From the NCBI RefSeq assembly GCF_027594865.1, contig NZ_CP089391.1, positions 1,084,501 through 1,148,500 of the forward strand: a stretch of DNA of 64,000 nt. The letters are read 5' to 3'. The stretch is from Bradyrhizobium xenonodulans (GTDB lineage: Bacteria; Pseudomonadota; Alphaproteobacteria; Rhizobiales; Xanthobacteraceae). A program made the translations under genes and the position numbers. Under the pieces are notes generated by a model. The model was not told the origin of the DNA, searched no databases, and saw nothing but the letters and a program-made list of their open reading frames with translations. Shown here piece by piece: positions 38,218 to 46,916 of the stretch (position 1 is its first letter; every line of letters starts with the position of its first letter).

Positions 38218-39800
38218 GCGACGGGAAATTGGAGCTCGAAGGCGACGCCGTCGTCGGTCGGCTTGAGCCTGATCGAGCCGCCATGGCTCGCCATCACCGC
38301 GCGCGCGATGGCGAGGCCCATTCCGGTCCCGCCCTGATCGCGGTGGGTGGTGAAGAACGCATCGAAAATCCTGTCGCGGTTCGGCGCCGAGATCGGCTCG
38401 CCGTCATTGCTCACCGTCAGCAGCACGATCGTACGCTCGTCGACGGCCTCCAGCCTGATCGTGCTCGACTTATGCCGCACTGCATTGTCGGCGAGGTGTG
38501 ACAATACGATCAACGCCTTCTCAGCGGACATGCCGATCGGCCGGTCGAGGCTGCCGCTAACCTCGATTGAACTGGCCGGAAACCCCCTCCTGAGGTCGGC
38601 GATCACAGGCGCCAGCTCCGTGTGCTCGTTCTGCGGCAGGCTTTCGGCGCGGGCGAGCTCGCGCAGCCGCTGCGCCATCGCCTCCAGCCGCTGCGTGTCG
38701 GAGAGGATGTTGGCGATGAACGTGTTCTGCTCCGCCGGCGTCAGGCTGCCCGCCTTGCCCTGAACCGAATCCTGCAGCAGCTCGGCCGCGCCCTTGATCG
38801 AGGTCAGCGGCGATTTCAGCTCGTGGGTGAGATGGGCAGAGAACGTCGCGATATAGTCGGAGCGCCTTGCGAGCTGCTCGGCCATGCCGAGGAAGCTGTG
38901 CGAGAGCTGGGCGAATTCGCGTGTGCCGTAATGCCGGAGCGGCTGAAAGGCCTCGCGGTCGCCGCGGCCGATCCGCGCCGCGCGGTCGATCAGCTCGCGC
39001 ATCGGCAGTGTGATGGTCCGGGAGAACACGAGGCCGATCGCAATCGTGCCGAGGATCACGGCAAGCCCCGCCAGCACGAACTTGCCGCGCTCCTGGTAGA
39101 GATGATCAAAAATGTTGCTCGGCGTCCGCGTGGTGTAGATCACCCCGGCGACGCGGTTGTTGACGATGACGGGCATCGCCGAGAACACGTGCACGCCGAG
39201 GCCGCGGCTGAAGGAATAGATCGGCGGCGGCGGCTTGTCCGGCACGCGGTTGCGCAAAGTCGCGCGATATTGCCCGTGCAGCGCGTCGGCGACCTCGTCG
39301 ATATGGGCAAGCGACTGCCCGACCTCCTGCCGTCCCGCGATCACGACGCCCCGCGGATCGAGGATGCGAAAGCCCGCCAGCGTCACCTTCTGGGTCTCGC
39401 GAATGATCGGCGTCAGCTTTGCGCCGATCTCGACATAGGCGGGCTGCGCTGCTTGCGGCGCGGGGAGCGCATCCGGCCGCCGCCGGAGCAGGTCGTTGGC
39501 CGTGAGGTCGAGTGCGGGACGGATCGGCGTGACCTGGTCGCCGGGATCGGGCAGCACGTTTGGCGGCACCTCGGCGCCGAGCGCGAGGCCGCTGTCGAGC
39601 CTTGCGGTGACCTCCTGCGCATAGATCGTCGCCAGCACGCGGCTCTGCGCGATCAGCTCGGCCTGGGTCTGGCGGATCAGCTGATTGTCGTAGAGGCGGA
39701 AGAAGAACAGGCCGACCAGCGGCAGCACGCCGACGGTCGCCAGCACCGTGAAGATCACGAGCGTGAGCGACGGCCGCCATTTGTCGGGCGCCGCGCTCAT
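38214..39800 (-). CDS. Sensor histidine kinase, CreC/ChvG-like layout
   Basis: A 528-residue membrane kinase. TM1 is at about residues 12-34 and TM2 at about 241-260, with a 205-residue periplasmic sensor between them. HAMP (about 260-312), the phospho-acceptor H326 in THELKSPLTSIKGAAELL, and the HATPase domain with N-box HLADNAVRHK and G-box GGTGMGLAIARAVMASHGG follow. It overlaps the response-regulator gene by four bases (ATGA), so translation is coupled and the two form a pair. The domain layout resembles CreC; the signal is unknown. Confidence 0.9.
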   Translation of the reverse strand: MSAAPDKWRPSLTLVIFTVLATVGVLPLVGLFFFRLYDNQLIRQTQAELIAQSRVLATIYAQEVTARLDSGLALGAEVPPNVLPDPGDQVTPIRPALDLTANDLLRRRPDALPAPQAAQPAYVEIGAKLTPIIRETQKVTLAGFRILDPRGVVIAGRQEVGQSLAHIDEVADALHGQYRATLRNRVPDKPPPPIYSFSRGLGVHVFSAMPVIVNNRVAGVIYTTRTPSNIFDHLYQERGKFVLAGLAVILGTIAIGLVFSRTITLPMRELIDRAARIGRGDREAFQPLRHYGTREFAQLSHSFLGMAEQLARRSDYIATFSAHLTHELKSPLTSIKGAAELLQDSVQGKAGSLTPAEQNTFIANILSDTQRLEAMAQRLRELARAESLPQNEHTELAPVIADLRRGFPASSIEVSGSLDRPIGMSAEKALIVLSHLADNAVRHKSSTIRLEAVDERTIVLLTVSNDGEPISAPNRDRIFDAFFTTHRDQGGTGMGLAIARAVMASHGGSIRLKPTDDGVAFELQFPVA

Positions 39801-40501
39801 GCCTCTTTCTCGCAGCGGCCGAGCTTGAAGCCGACGCCATGAATGGTCTCGATGACGTTGTCGCAGGCGAGCGCCGCGAGCTTGGCGCGGATGTTGCGGA
39901 TGTGGCTGTCGATGGTGCGGTCGGAGACCTGGATGTTGAGCTGATAGGCCGCCCGCATCAGCTGCTCGCGGTTGAACACCGAGGTCGGCCGGGTCAGGAA
40001 CGCGCGCAGGATGCCGAACTCGATCGCGGTCAGTTTCAGCGGCGTGCCGGCGAAGGTCGCGATATGCTGCTCGGGATCGATCAAGAGGCCGCCTTGCGAC
40101 AGCGCGGCCGGCCCCGCCTTGGCCTCGCTATTGCGCGGGCTGAGGCGGCGCAGGATGACGTTGACCCGCGCCACCAGCTCGCGCGGGCTGAACGGCTTCG
40201 TCACGTAGTCGTCGCCGCCGATCTCGAGGCCGAGGATGCGGTCGATCTCCTCGTCGCGGGCAGACAGAAACAGGATCGGCACGTCGGAGCTCTTGCGGAT
40301 CTCGCGGCAGACGTCGAGGCCGTCGAACTCGGGCATGCCGATGTCGAGCACGATCAGATCGGGCTTGTCGGCGGCAAAGCGGGCGAGCGCCTCCTTGCCG
40401 TCACGGGCTTCGATCACGTCCATGCCGGCCTTCTTCAGCGCGACGCGGATGACCTCGCGGATGTGGCCTTCGTCGTCGACGATGAGAATGCGATGCGCCA
40501 A
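39797..40501 (-). CDS. OmpR/PhoB-family response regulator
   Basis: A 234-residue regulator. The receiver has acidic pair D9-D10, phosphorylation site D53 (LIVLDIGMPEFDG) and K in YVTKPFSP; the C-terminal winged helix (about 135-230) has LTAIEFGILRAFL and TIDSHIRNIRAKL. It is placed between a DUF4173 membrane protein (12 bases upstream) and its kinase (four-base overlap). The middle segment DEEIDRILGLEIGGDDYVTK is canonical. Confidence 0.93.
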   Translation of the reverse strand: MAHRILIVDDEGHIREVIRVALKKAGMDVIEARDGKEALARFAADKPDLIVLDIGMPEFDGLDVCREIRKSSDVPILFLSARDEEIDRILGLEIGGDDYVTKPFSPRELVARVNVILRRLSPRNSEAKAGPAALSQGGLLIDPEQHIATFAGTPLKLTAIEFGILRAFLTRPTSVFNREQLMRAAYQLNIQVSDRTIDSHIRNIRAKLAALACDNVIETIHGVGFKLGRCEKEA

Positions 40502-40513
40502 GAATATCTCCGC

Positions 40514-42016
40514 TCACCCTGCCGGCTGATTGCCGGGCTGGCCTTTGGCCTGAGCATCGAGCCGGCGCTGCAGCCGCCAGCTCCGAAAGCCCCAGGCGCG
40601 CCAGGCCATGTCCAGTCGTTGGGTTTCTACAAGCCGATCGCGGCGCCGCGCAAGGCAGTCGTCGCCCGGGCGATGGGCGATGACCTTGTCGAGCGCGGGC
40701 AGCGCCTGCGGTCCGAGTGTGAGGAGATAGTTGGCATCGATCGTCACGCCCTTGCCCGACATTTCACTGCTGTGCGCCACATTGTAGTCGGCAATGAACG
40801 CGTCGAAGTTCACCAGCGAGACAGTATAGAGCACGATCGTTAACGCGATCAGATTGGCGCCGACGAGCCAGCGGTTGGAGCGGTCGAGCGCGATGCGGGC
40901 CACGATCAGGATCAGCCCGAGCGCCACCAGCCCCATCCAGACGAAGGCCGCGATACGCCAATAGGTCAGCATGTAGATGTCGACGTAGAGATCGAGCCGG
41001 AGGATGGAGGAGGCGACCAGGAGCACATTCTGCCCCACCCAGAGATAGACCAGCGGCCGGATCACCGTCGATTTTTCGGCCGGCCCGCCCGGGCGCATCG
41101 CGACCAGCACGAAGGCCGCGGCGAGCAGGGCGGTCGCGATCAGCGGATAGGCGCCGCGATGGGCATAGGCCGCATAGGTCATGTTGGCGGGCAGCGCCAC
41201 ATGGCCCCAGAGATAGATGCCGTCGAGAATGGACTGTGCCGCGAACAGCAGGTTGAACAAGATCAGCGAGCGCAGGATGGTGGAGGCGCCCAGAAACTCC
41301 GCCGAGACTTGTGGCGGCGCCGGCGGCGGCACGGGGCCATCGGTGAGGGGCGTGTTGACAACGGTCCGGCGCCGCCAGCGGACATGGATGAACGGCCAGA
41401 CTAGCGCCAGCATCATGACCCAGAACAGCACCCGCGGGATGCTGATATAGCGGAGGATGAGCTTTGGATTGAGCAGGAATACCCACTGCTCGATGACCGG
41501 ATTGGCCGCGGCGAACAGTGCGACGAAGACGGTGCTGAGCGCTGCCGGGAGCAGCCAGAGCGCGATGCCGCGGGTGAACGCCGACAGGCTGAAGATCTGG
41601 AGCGCCTCGAGGAAGAACCTGAAGGGGCCGAGCAGGAAGAAGTTGCGCAGTGCATGGGCACGCTCGGTCAGCTCGGTCGTTTCCGGATTGGTCGCGATCA
41701 GAAGCGCAATCGTCAGCGACAGGATGAGGATCAGCAACGACAGCGTGTTGAGCTCCTCGACGGCCGGTGCGAGGCCGGCGACGAAAATGGCTGCGCTGAT
41801 CATGCCGCGCCGTACATCAAGGGTCGCATGATTGAATAGCACGGATACGCAGGCCATCGCGATCGCAAACGGCGTCAGCGACAGCCCGATCCGCTCGCCA
41901 TAGAACAGCCAGTCGGCGAGCCCCGCCAGCGCCAGCGTGAGACCAAGCTTGACCGGAATCGCGGAGGGCCTGAGCGGCTGAAGATCTGCTGCTATCGTCG
42001 AAGCCAGGCTCGTCAT
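40514..42016 (-). CDS. DUF4173 polytopic membrane protein
   Basis: A 500-residue inner-membrane protein with about 11-13 hydrophobic segments. The segment YAAYAHRGAYPLIATALLAA is characteristic of DUF4173. The function of the family is unknown. It is the first gene of a DUF4173-regulator-kinase operon, a layout recalling creBCD, where a membrane protein accompanies the two-component pair. The C-terminal 90 residues are soluble and cytosolic (KVIAHRPGDDCLARRRDRLV). The ATG at 42016 fits better than one 11 codons upstream. Confidence 0.82.
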   Translation of the reverse strand: MTSLASTIAADLQPLRPSAIPVKLGLTLALAGLADWLFYGERIGLSLTPFAIAMACVSVLFNHATLDVRRGMISAAIFVAGLAPAVEELNTLSLLILILSLTIALLIATNPETTELTERAHALRNFFLLGPFRFFLEALQIFSLSAFTRGIALWLLPAALSTVFVALFAAANPVIEQWVFLLNPKLILRYISIPRVLFWVMMLALVWPFIHVRWRRRTVVNTPLTDGPVPPPAPPQVSAEFLGASTILRSLILFNLLFAAQSILDGIYLWGHVALPANMTYAAYAHRGAYPLIATALLAAAFVLVAMRPGGPAEKSTVIRPLVYLWVGQNVLLVASSILRLDLYVDIYMLTYWRIAAFVWMGLVALGLILIVARIALDRSNRWLVGANLIALTIVLYTVSLVNFDAFIADYNVAHSSEMSGKGVTIDANYLLTLGPQALPALDKVIAHRPGDDCLARRRDRLVETQRLDMAWRAWGFRSWRLQRRLDAQAKGQPGNQPAG

Positions 42017-42203
42017 GTCCAGAAGACCTTTCGTGATGGGTGGCATCACGAAGTCTGACCGTCGCTTGTGCAGAAGCCGGGACCATGGTCAGCACGGTTT
42101 CAGGAGTCTTTTGCAGTTTTCGTGCAGGAGTGCTTTTGCCTCTCGCGCAGCGTAAGTCGCGCTGATAGGTGCGATGCGTTCATCACTTTGGGCGTGACGC
42201 ATC

Positions 42204-43547
42204 ATGCAATTCCTTCATCGCATCGGTTTCATCCTGCTCTGGCTTGCCGCGCCTGTCGTCGCGTTCGCGGCGGCGAACAAGAACGATCCTTATCTGCTGG
42301 TGCTGCGCGGCGCCGGAAACATCGCGCTTGTCGTCGCAAGCATCCTGATCGTCGTCGTCCTGCTGCGTCGCGGACGCTGGCGCAGCATCGCGGGTAAGCT
42401 GCTCGTCATGCTGTGGTGCCTGCCGTCGGTGCTGATGTCGGCAGCGCATCTGAAGTTCGAGCTGCGCAAGCACGATGTTCTGGCCGCGAGCGCCGCGGAA
42501 GCACGACAGATCGGGCCGCACTTCATGGTCGGCTACTCCTCGTTTCCCGATGTCGCGCGCCTCGCCGAGCAAGGGTTGATCGGCGGCGTCTACGTCACCC
42601 GGCACAACATCCGGGGCCGGTCCGTGGAAGCGCTGCGGGACGAGATCGCGGCGCTCCAGGACAAGCGGCGGGCCGCGGGCTTGCCGCCGCTGGTCATCGC
42701 CGCGGACCAGGAGGGCGGCATCGTCGGGCATCTTGCACCGCCATTGACCAAGGTGCCGGCGCTGGCGACGCTCACAGGGCTTGCCCCCGACGAGCAGCAG
42801 GTTAGGGCCGAAGAATTCGGCCGCATCCATGGCCGCGAGCTTTCGGGGTTGGGCGTCAACCTCAATCTCGCGCCGGTTCTCGATCTCAAGCCGCCGCAGC
42901 GGCGCATCCGCCTCGACTTCCATACGCTGATCGGCCAGCGCGCGATTGCGACCGATCCTGCGGTCGTCAGCACGATCGCGAGCGCTTATGTGCGCGGGCT
43001 GGAAGAGTCAGGCGTCGGCGCCACGCTCAAGCATTTTCCCGGCATTGGCCGCGTGCGAACTGATACGCACCATTTCAGCGCCAATCTCGACACGCCGGTG
43101 AAGGAGCTCGAAGTCACCGACTGGCTTCCGTTCCGCGAGGTGCTGTCGCATTCGCGTAGCGCGCTGATGGTCGGTCATGTCACGCTCACGGCTGTCGATC
43201 CTGACCGTGCAGCCTCGCATTCGAAGCGCGTCGTCGATGGCATCATCCGTGACAAATGGGGCTATCAGGGCATGGTCATGACCGACGACCTCGTGATGGG
43301 CGCGATCTATCAGAACGACGTCTGCAAGGCCGTGGTCGAGGCCATCAATGCCGGCGTCGACATGCTGCTGGTCGCCTATGACGGTGCGCAATTCTACCGA
43401 GTCTTTGCCTGCGCCCTGGACGGATCGCGGCAGGGCAAGCTCGACGTGGCGATGCTGCGCGCGAGCGCAGCGCGGCTGAAAGCGGGCCTTCCGACCGAGC
43501 AGGCGCGCGCCGCTTCACGCGCTGTCAGCATCGCCCGTCAAAACTAG
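42204..43547 (+). CDS. Membrane-anchored GH3 (NagZ-like) glycosidase
   Basis: A 447-residue protein. Three hydrophobic stretches occupy about residues 5-82, then a GH3 TIM barrel. Catalytic elements are D361 in the M-V-M-T-D-D-L segment (nucleophile) and the dyad D287-T-H289 in a loop after KHFPGIG, comparable to the Asp-His of NagZ beta-N-acetylglucosaminidases, whose consensus is KHFPGHG. VIAADQEGGIVGHL is a NagZ landmark too. NagZ is normally cytosolic and about 340 residues, so the N-terminal membrane segment is unusual. Its stop shares CTAG with the convergent gene. Confidence 0.85.
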   Translation: MQFLHRIGFILLWLAAPVVAFAAANKNDPYLLVLRGAGNIALVVASILIVVVLLRRGRWRSIAGKLLVMLWCLPSVLMSAAHLKFELRKHDVLAASAAEARQIGPHFMVGYSSFPDVARLAEQGLIGGVYVTRHNIRGRSVEALRDEIAALQDKRRAAGLPPLVIAADQEGGIVGHLAPPLTKVPALATLTGLAPDEQQVRAEEFGRIHGRELSGLGVNLNLAPVLDLKPPQRRIRLDFHTLIGQRAIATDPAVVSTIASAYVRGLEESGVGATLKHFPGIGRVRTDTHHFSANLDTPVKELEVTDWLPFREVLSHSRSALMVGHVTLTAVDPDRAASHSKRVVDGIIRDKWGYQGMVMTDDLVMGAIYQNDVCKAVVEAINAGVDMLLVAYDGAQFYRVFACALDGSRQGKLDVAMLRASAARLKAGLPTEQARAASRAVSIARQN

Positions 43548-45166
43548 CCTTTCGCGAACTGACGGTAGTCCGGCTCGCGATGAAACCAGAACTCGTAGCC
43601 AGAGATGGTTTTCTGCATGGCGACGTCATGGATCGGCTGGTTGAGTGGCACGACAGGGACGTCGCGCATGCAGAGCGCGATGAAATCCTTCACGCACCTG
43701 TCGTACTCGGCCGTATCCGCGGTGAACCGAGCCTTGTCGATCAGCGTGTCCATCGCCTTGTTCTGGTAGGAGGAGATGTTGAAGATCGAGTTGTTGCCGT
43801 GGAAATTCCAGTAGAAGTAATATTCGGGGTAGTCCAGCCAGCCGCTGAAGCGGTTGAGGGCGAGCGGCAGCTCCTTCTTGTTCAGCGTCGTGCGCCAGTT
43901 CGCGCCGGGAATCTTTTCGATCGCTGCCTTGATGCCGATCTTGGCGAGACTCTCCTGAATCAGGATAGCGGTCGGCTCTCCGACCGTTGCGGTGCCGGTG
44001 TCGAGCGAGAGCGTCGTTTCCAGGCCGGACTCGAAGCCGGCCTCCTTCATCAACGCCCTGGCCTTGTCGAGATCGGTGACGTAGGGAAACGGTTGCGGCC
44101 AAACCGGCTTTGAGACCTCGGTTGCCCCGCCATACATGGGAACGGCGCGCCCGAAGAAGGCGCTGCTCTGGATCTGCTCATAGGGCATCGCCCAGGCGAC
44201 GGCCTGGCGCAGCTTCACATTGTCGAACGGCGGCTTCGCGCTGTTCAGCGCGACGTACCAGAGCGCGTTCGGGATCGGCACGCCCGACACCTTGACCTTG
44301 CCCTCTTTGATGATCTGCTCGAAATCGCGCGGTGCAAAGCCGCTGGAAATATCGGCGTCGCCCCGCTCCAGCATGGCGCGGCGGGTGCCGGCGGAGGGGA
44401 CGTCGCGCGCAATGACGCGCTTGACCTTCGGCAGCGGCCCGCTCTTCCAGTCGTCGAACCGCGCCAGCACGGTCTCGCTGCCGGGCTTCCAGCTCTCGAT
44501 CCTGTAGGCGCCGCCGCCGGCTTCGTTGGTCTTGAGCCACGCCAGCGCCCAGGGGTCTTCGGCCGTCGCGTTCTTCTTCGCGAGTTCGGAATTGATGATG
44601 AAGGGCACGACGACCGCGACGTTGAACAGCAGCATCTTGTCCTTGCGCACATAGTCGATGCGGAAGGTGTGGTCGTCGACCACCACGAACTGTTCGGGCT
44701 TTTCCAGCGATCCCGCCGACATCTGGAAGGTCGGGAAGCCGCCGACCTTCACCGCGCGGTCGAACGACCATTTGACATCCTTGGCGGTAACCGGCGTGCC
44801 GTCGTGGAATTTCGCGTCCTTGCGCAAGCGGAAGGTGCAGGACATGCCGTCGGCCGCGACCTCCCAGCTTTCGGCGAGTTCAGGCGCCAGCTTCTCGCGG
44901 TCGTAGGAGATGGTGCCGTCGGGCAGCGTCTTGGAGGCGTAGGTCAGCAGACGGTCGTAGCAATTCCAGGACAGGCCGTTCACGGTCTGGTTGGAGCCGA
45001 CACCCTGCATGTCGAGCGAGTTCGGACCCAGCTCCTGCACCACCAGCAGCGTCTCGCGGCGCCCCTGCGCCCAGACGAAGCGTGGCGCGACGGCCGTCAT
45101 CCCGGCCGCGCCGAGACCGCCAAGCACCACATTGCGGCGGCTGATGTCGAAGGGTGATGCGCTCAT
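43544..45166 (-). CDS. Tat-exported peptide/opine-type ABC substrate-binding protein
   Basis: A 540-residue SBP family 5 protein (DppA/OppA-like). The N-terminus SPFDISRRNVVLGGLGAAG is a twin-arginine signal. ELAESWEVAADGMSCTFRLR and FHDGTPVTAKDVKWSFDRAV are family hallmarks. It would present peptides, opines or glutathione-like solutes to a permease; none is adjacent. The ATG at 45166 follows AAGAGGC and places RR at residues 10-11. The last bases overlap the GH3 stop codon. Confidence 0.92.
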   Translation of the reverse strand: MSASPFDISRRNVVLGGLGAAGMTAVAPRFVWAQGRRETLLVVQELGPNSLDMQGVGSNQTVNGLSWNCYDRLLTYASKTLPDGTISYDREKLAPELAESWEVAADGMSCTFRLRKDAKFHDGTPVTAKDVKWSFDRAVKVGGFPTFQMSAGSLEKPEQFVVVDDHTFRIDYVRKDKMLLFNVAVVVPFIINSELAKKNATAEDPWALAWLKTNEAGGGAYRIESWKPGSETVLARFDDWKSGPLPKVKRVIARDVPSAGTRRAMLERGDADISSGFAPRDFEQIIKEGKVKVSGVPIPNALWYVALNSAKPPFDNVKLRQAVAWAMPYEQIQSSAFFGRAVPMYGGATEVSKPVWPQPFPYVTDLDKARALMKEAGFESGLETTLSLDTGTATVGEPTAILIQESLAKIGIKAAIEKIPGANWRTTLNKKELPLALNRFSGWLDYPEYYFYWNFHGNNSIFNISSYQNKAMDTLIDKARFTADTAEYDRCVKDFIALCMRDVPVVPLNQPIHDVAMQKTISGYEFWFHREPDYRQFAKG

Positions 45167-45254
45167 CGGTGCCTCTTTTGCGATATCTCTGCGACGTAAA
45201 GAGGCAAGGCGCATGCCACCAGCCGCGCTTCACGGCGTCGCATCCGTGCCGCGC

Positions 45255-46136
45255 CTATCTCAACTCCTCCGCCAGGAAGTCGACCAGCGCGCGCACCTTG
45301 GTCGAGGGGCGGGGACCTGCCGGAAACACGGCGTAGACGTCGACGGGGGCGAGCTTGTAGCTCTTCAAGAGCGGCACCAGCGCACCCGAGGCGACTTCGG
45401 GGCCGGCCATCACCGGCGAGGTCATCGCGATGCCGAGTCCCGCCAGCACGCTCGCGAACACGCCGGGGCCGGAATCGGTGGTGATGCGTCCCTGGACGTC
45501 GACCGAGGTCTCCGCGCCGTTGCGGGTGAACGACCAGGTGGTTCGGCCGAACAGGCCGGGGCCGAAGATGCAATCATGCGAGGCGAGATCGGCCGGCGTC
45601 TTCGGGATGCCGCGCTCGGCAAGATAGGACGGCGCGGCGACGAGGAAGCGCGGCAAAGTCGCAAGCCTCCTTGCGCCAAAGCCGGAATCGTCCAGCGGAC
45701 CCAGGCGGACGGCGACGTCGGTGCCCTCCACGACGAGGTTGTGCCGTTCGTCGGCGACGGACAGCTCGACGCGCAGCAGGGGATGAACCCTGAGGAATTT
45801 CGGCAGGCGCGGGATGATGTGCCTTGTGCCGTAGACGATGGGCATCGTGATGCGCAACGTCCCGCGCAGGGAGTCGATGCCGCGGGCGGCGTCCTCGGCA
45901 TCCTCGATATCCGCCAGCACGTCGCGCGCGCGGATGAGGAACAGCGCGCCGGCGTCCGTCACCGTGATGCGGCGCGTGGTTCGCAGCAGCAGCTTGACCC
46001 CGAGCCGGCTCTCCAACTCTCCGATGATGCGCGACACCGAGGGCTGCGACAGGCCGAGCTCGCGTCCGGCCTTCGAAAAGCTGCCGCTCTCGGCCGCCCG
46101 AACGAACACGGCCAATTCCTGAAGCCGGTCACTCAT
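45255..46136 (-). CDS. LysR-family transcriptional regulator
   Basis: A 293-residue LTTR of the CrgA/DmlR-like type: LQELAVFVRAAESGSFSKAG, LGLSQPSVSRIIGELESRLG, LLLRTTRRITVTDAG. The effector domain spans about 90-290. The start ATG at 46136 is 99 bases from the divergent peroxiredoxin-like gene, which is therefore a likely target. It lies 88 bases downstream of the Tat-exported binding protein's start region on the same strand. Confidence 0.93.
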   Translation of the reverse strand: MSDRLQELAVFVRAAESGSFSKAGRELGLSQPSVSRIIGELESRLGVKLLLRTTRRITVTDAGALFLIRARDVLADIEDAEDAARGIDSLRGTLRITMPIVYGTRHIIPRLPKFLRVHPLLRVELSVADERHNLVVEGTDVAVRLGPLDDSGFGARRLATLPRFLVAAPSYLAERGIPKTPADLASHDCIFGPGLFGRTTWSFTRNGAETSVDVQGRITTDSGPGVFASVLAGLGIAMTSPVMAGPEVASGALVPLLKSYKLAPVDVYAVFPAGPRPSTKVRALVDFLAEELR

Positions 46137-46235
46137 TCGAAATCCAGATAAATGTTCTCCGGAATCGCCTTATACCCCTCCATCTCCGGATGATCCAGAT
46201 AAACGCGGGCAAGCAGCAAAAGATGGAGTTTCGCA

Positions 46236-46913
46236 ATGGCCCTGCAAGACAAACTCGATGCCTTCAAAGCCGATTTCGAAGAGGGCCGCTTCCCGCTCAA
46301 GCCGACAAAGGAGGCGCTGGACTCCATGCATCGCGCCACCGCCGAGCTGATCGCGAGCGGCCAGGCGCAGCGCGCCAGGAAGGCCGGCGACGTCGCGCCG
46401 GAATTCACCCTGAAGGATCCGGACGGCAAGCCGGTTGCCTCGCGCGACCTGCTCGCGAAAGGCCCGCTGGTCGTGTCGTTCTATCGCGGCGTCTGGTGCC
46501 CCTATTGCAACCTCGAGCTCCAGGCGCTCCAGGAGAGGCTGCCGGAGATCGCCGCGCGCGGCGCCAGCCTCGTTGCGATCTCGCCGCAGACTGCGCCGAA
46601 CAGCCGCAAATCCGAGCGCGACAACAAATTGTCGTTCCCGATCCTCAGCGACGTCAGGAGCGAGGTTGCCGATGCCTTCGGTATTCGCTTCGCCCTGCCC
46701 GCCGATCTCGTCTCGCTCTACAAGTCCTTCAAGAACGATCTGCCCACGTTCAACGACAATCCCGCCTGGGTGCTGCCGATGCCCGCGCGCTATGTCATCG
46801 GCCGTGACGGCATCATCGCCTACGCGGAGGTGAACCCGGACTACACGCATCGCCCCGATCCGTCCGAGCTGCTGCCGGTGCTTGACCGGCTGCGGGCGGG
46901 CAAGGCGGCCTGA
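46236..46913 (+). CDS. Peroxiredoxin-like (AhpC/TSA) protein
   Basis: A 225-residue thioredoxin-fold protein. A helical N-terminus (about 1-50) precedes the domain DVAPEFTLKDPDGKPV. The active-site region is F-Y-R-G-V-W-C88-P-Y-C91, a CxxC in place of the T-x-x-C of true peroxiredoxins, as in the peroxiredoxin-like family. It probably reduces peroxides or disulfides. The ATG at 46236 lies seven bases after GGAG. It is divergent from a LysR gene and leaves three bases before the convergent hydA stop. Confidence 0.88.
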   Translation: MALQDKLDAFKADFEEGRFPLKPTKEALDSMHRATAELIASGQAQRARKAGDVAPEFTLKDPDGKPVASRDLLAKGPLVVSFYRGVWCPYCNLELQALQERLPEIAARGASLVAISPQTAPNSRKSERDNKLSFPILSDVRSEVADAFGIRFALPADLVSLYKSFKNDLPTFNDNPAWVLPMPARYVIGRDGIIAYAEVNPDYTHRPDPSELLPVLDRLRAGKAA

Positions 46914-46916
46914 GCG

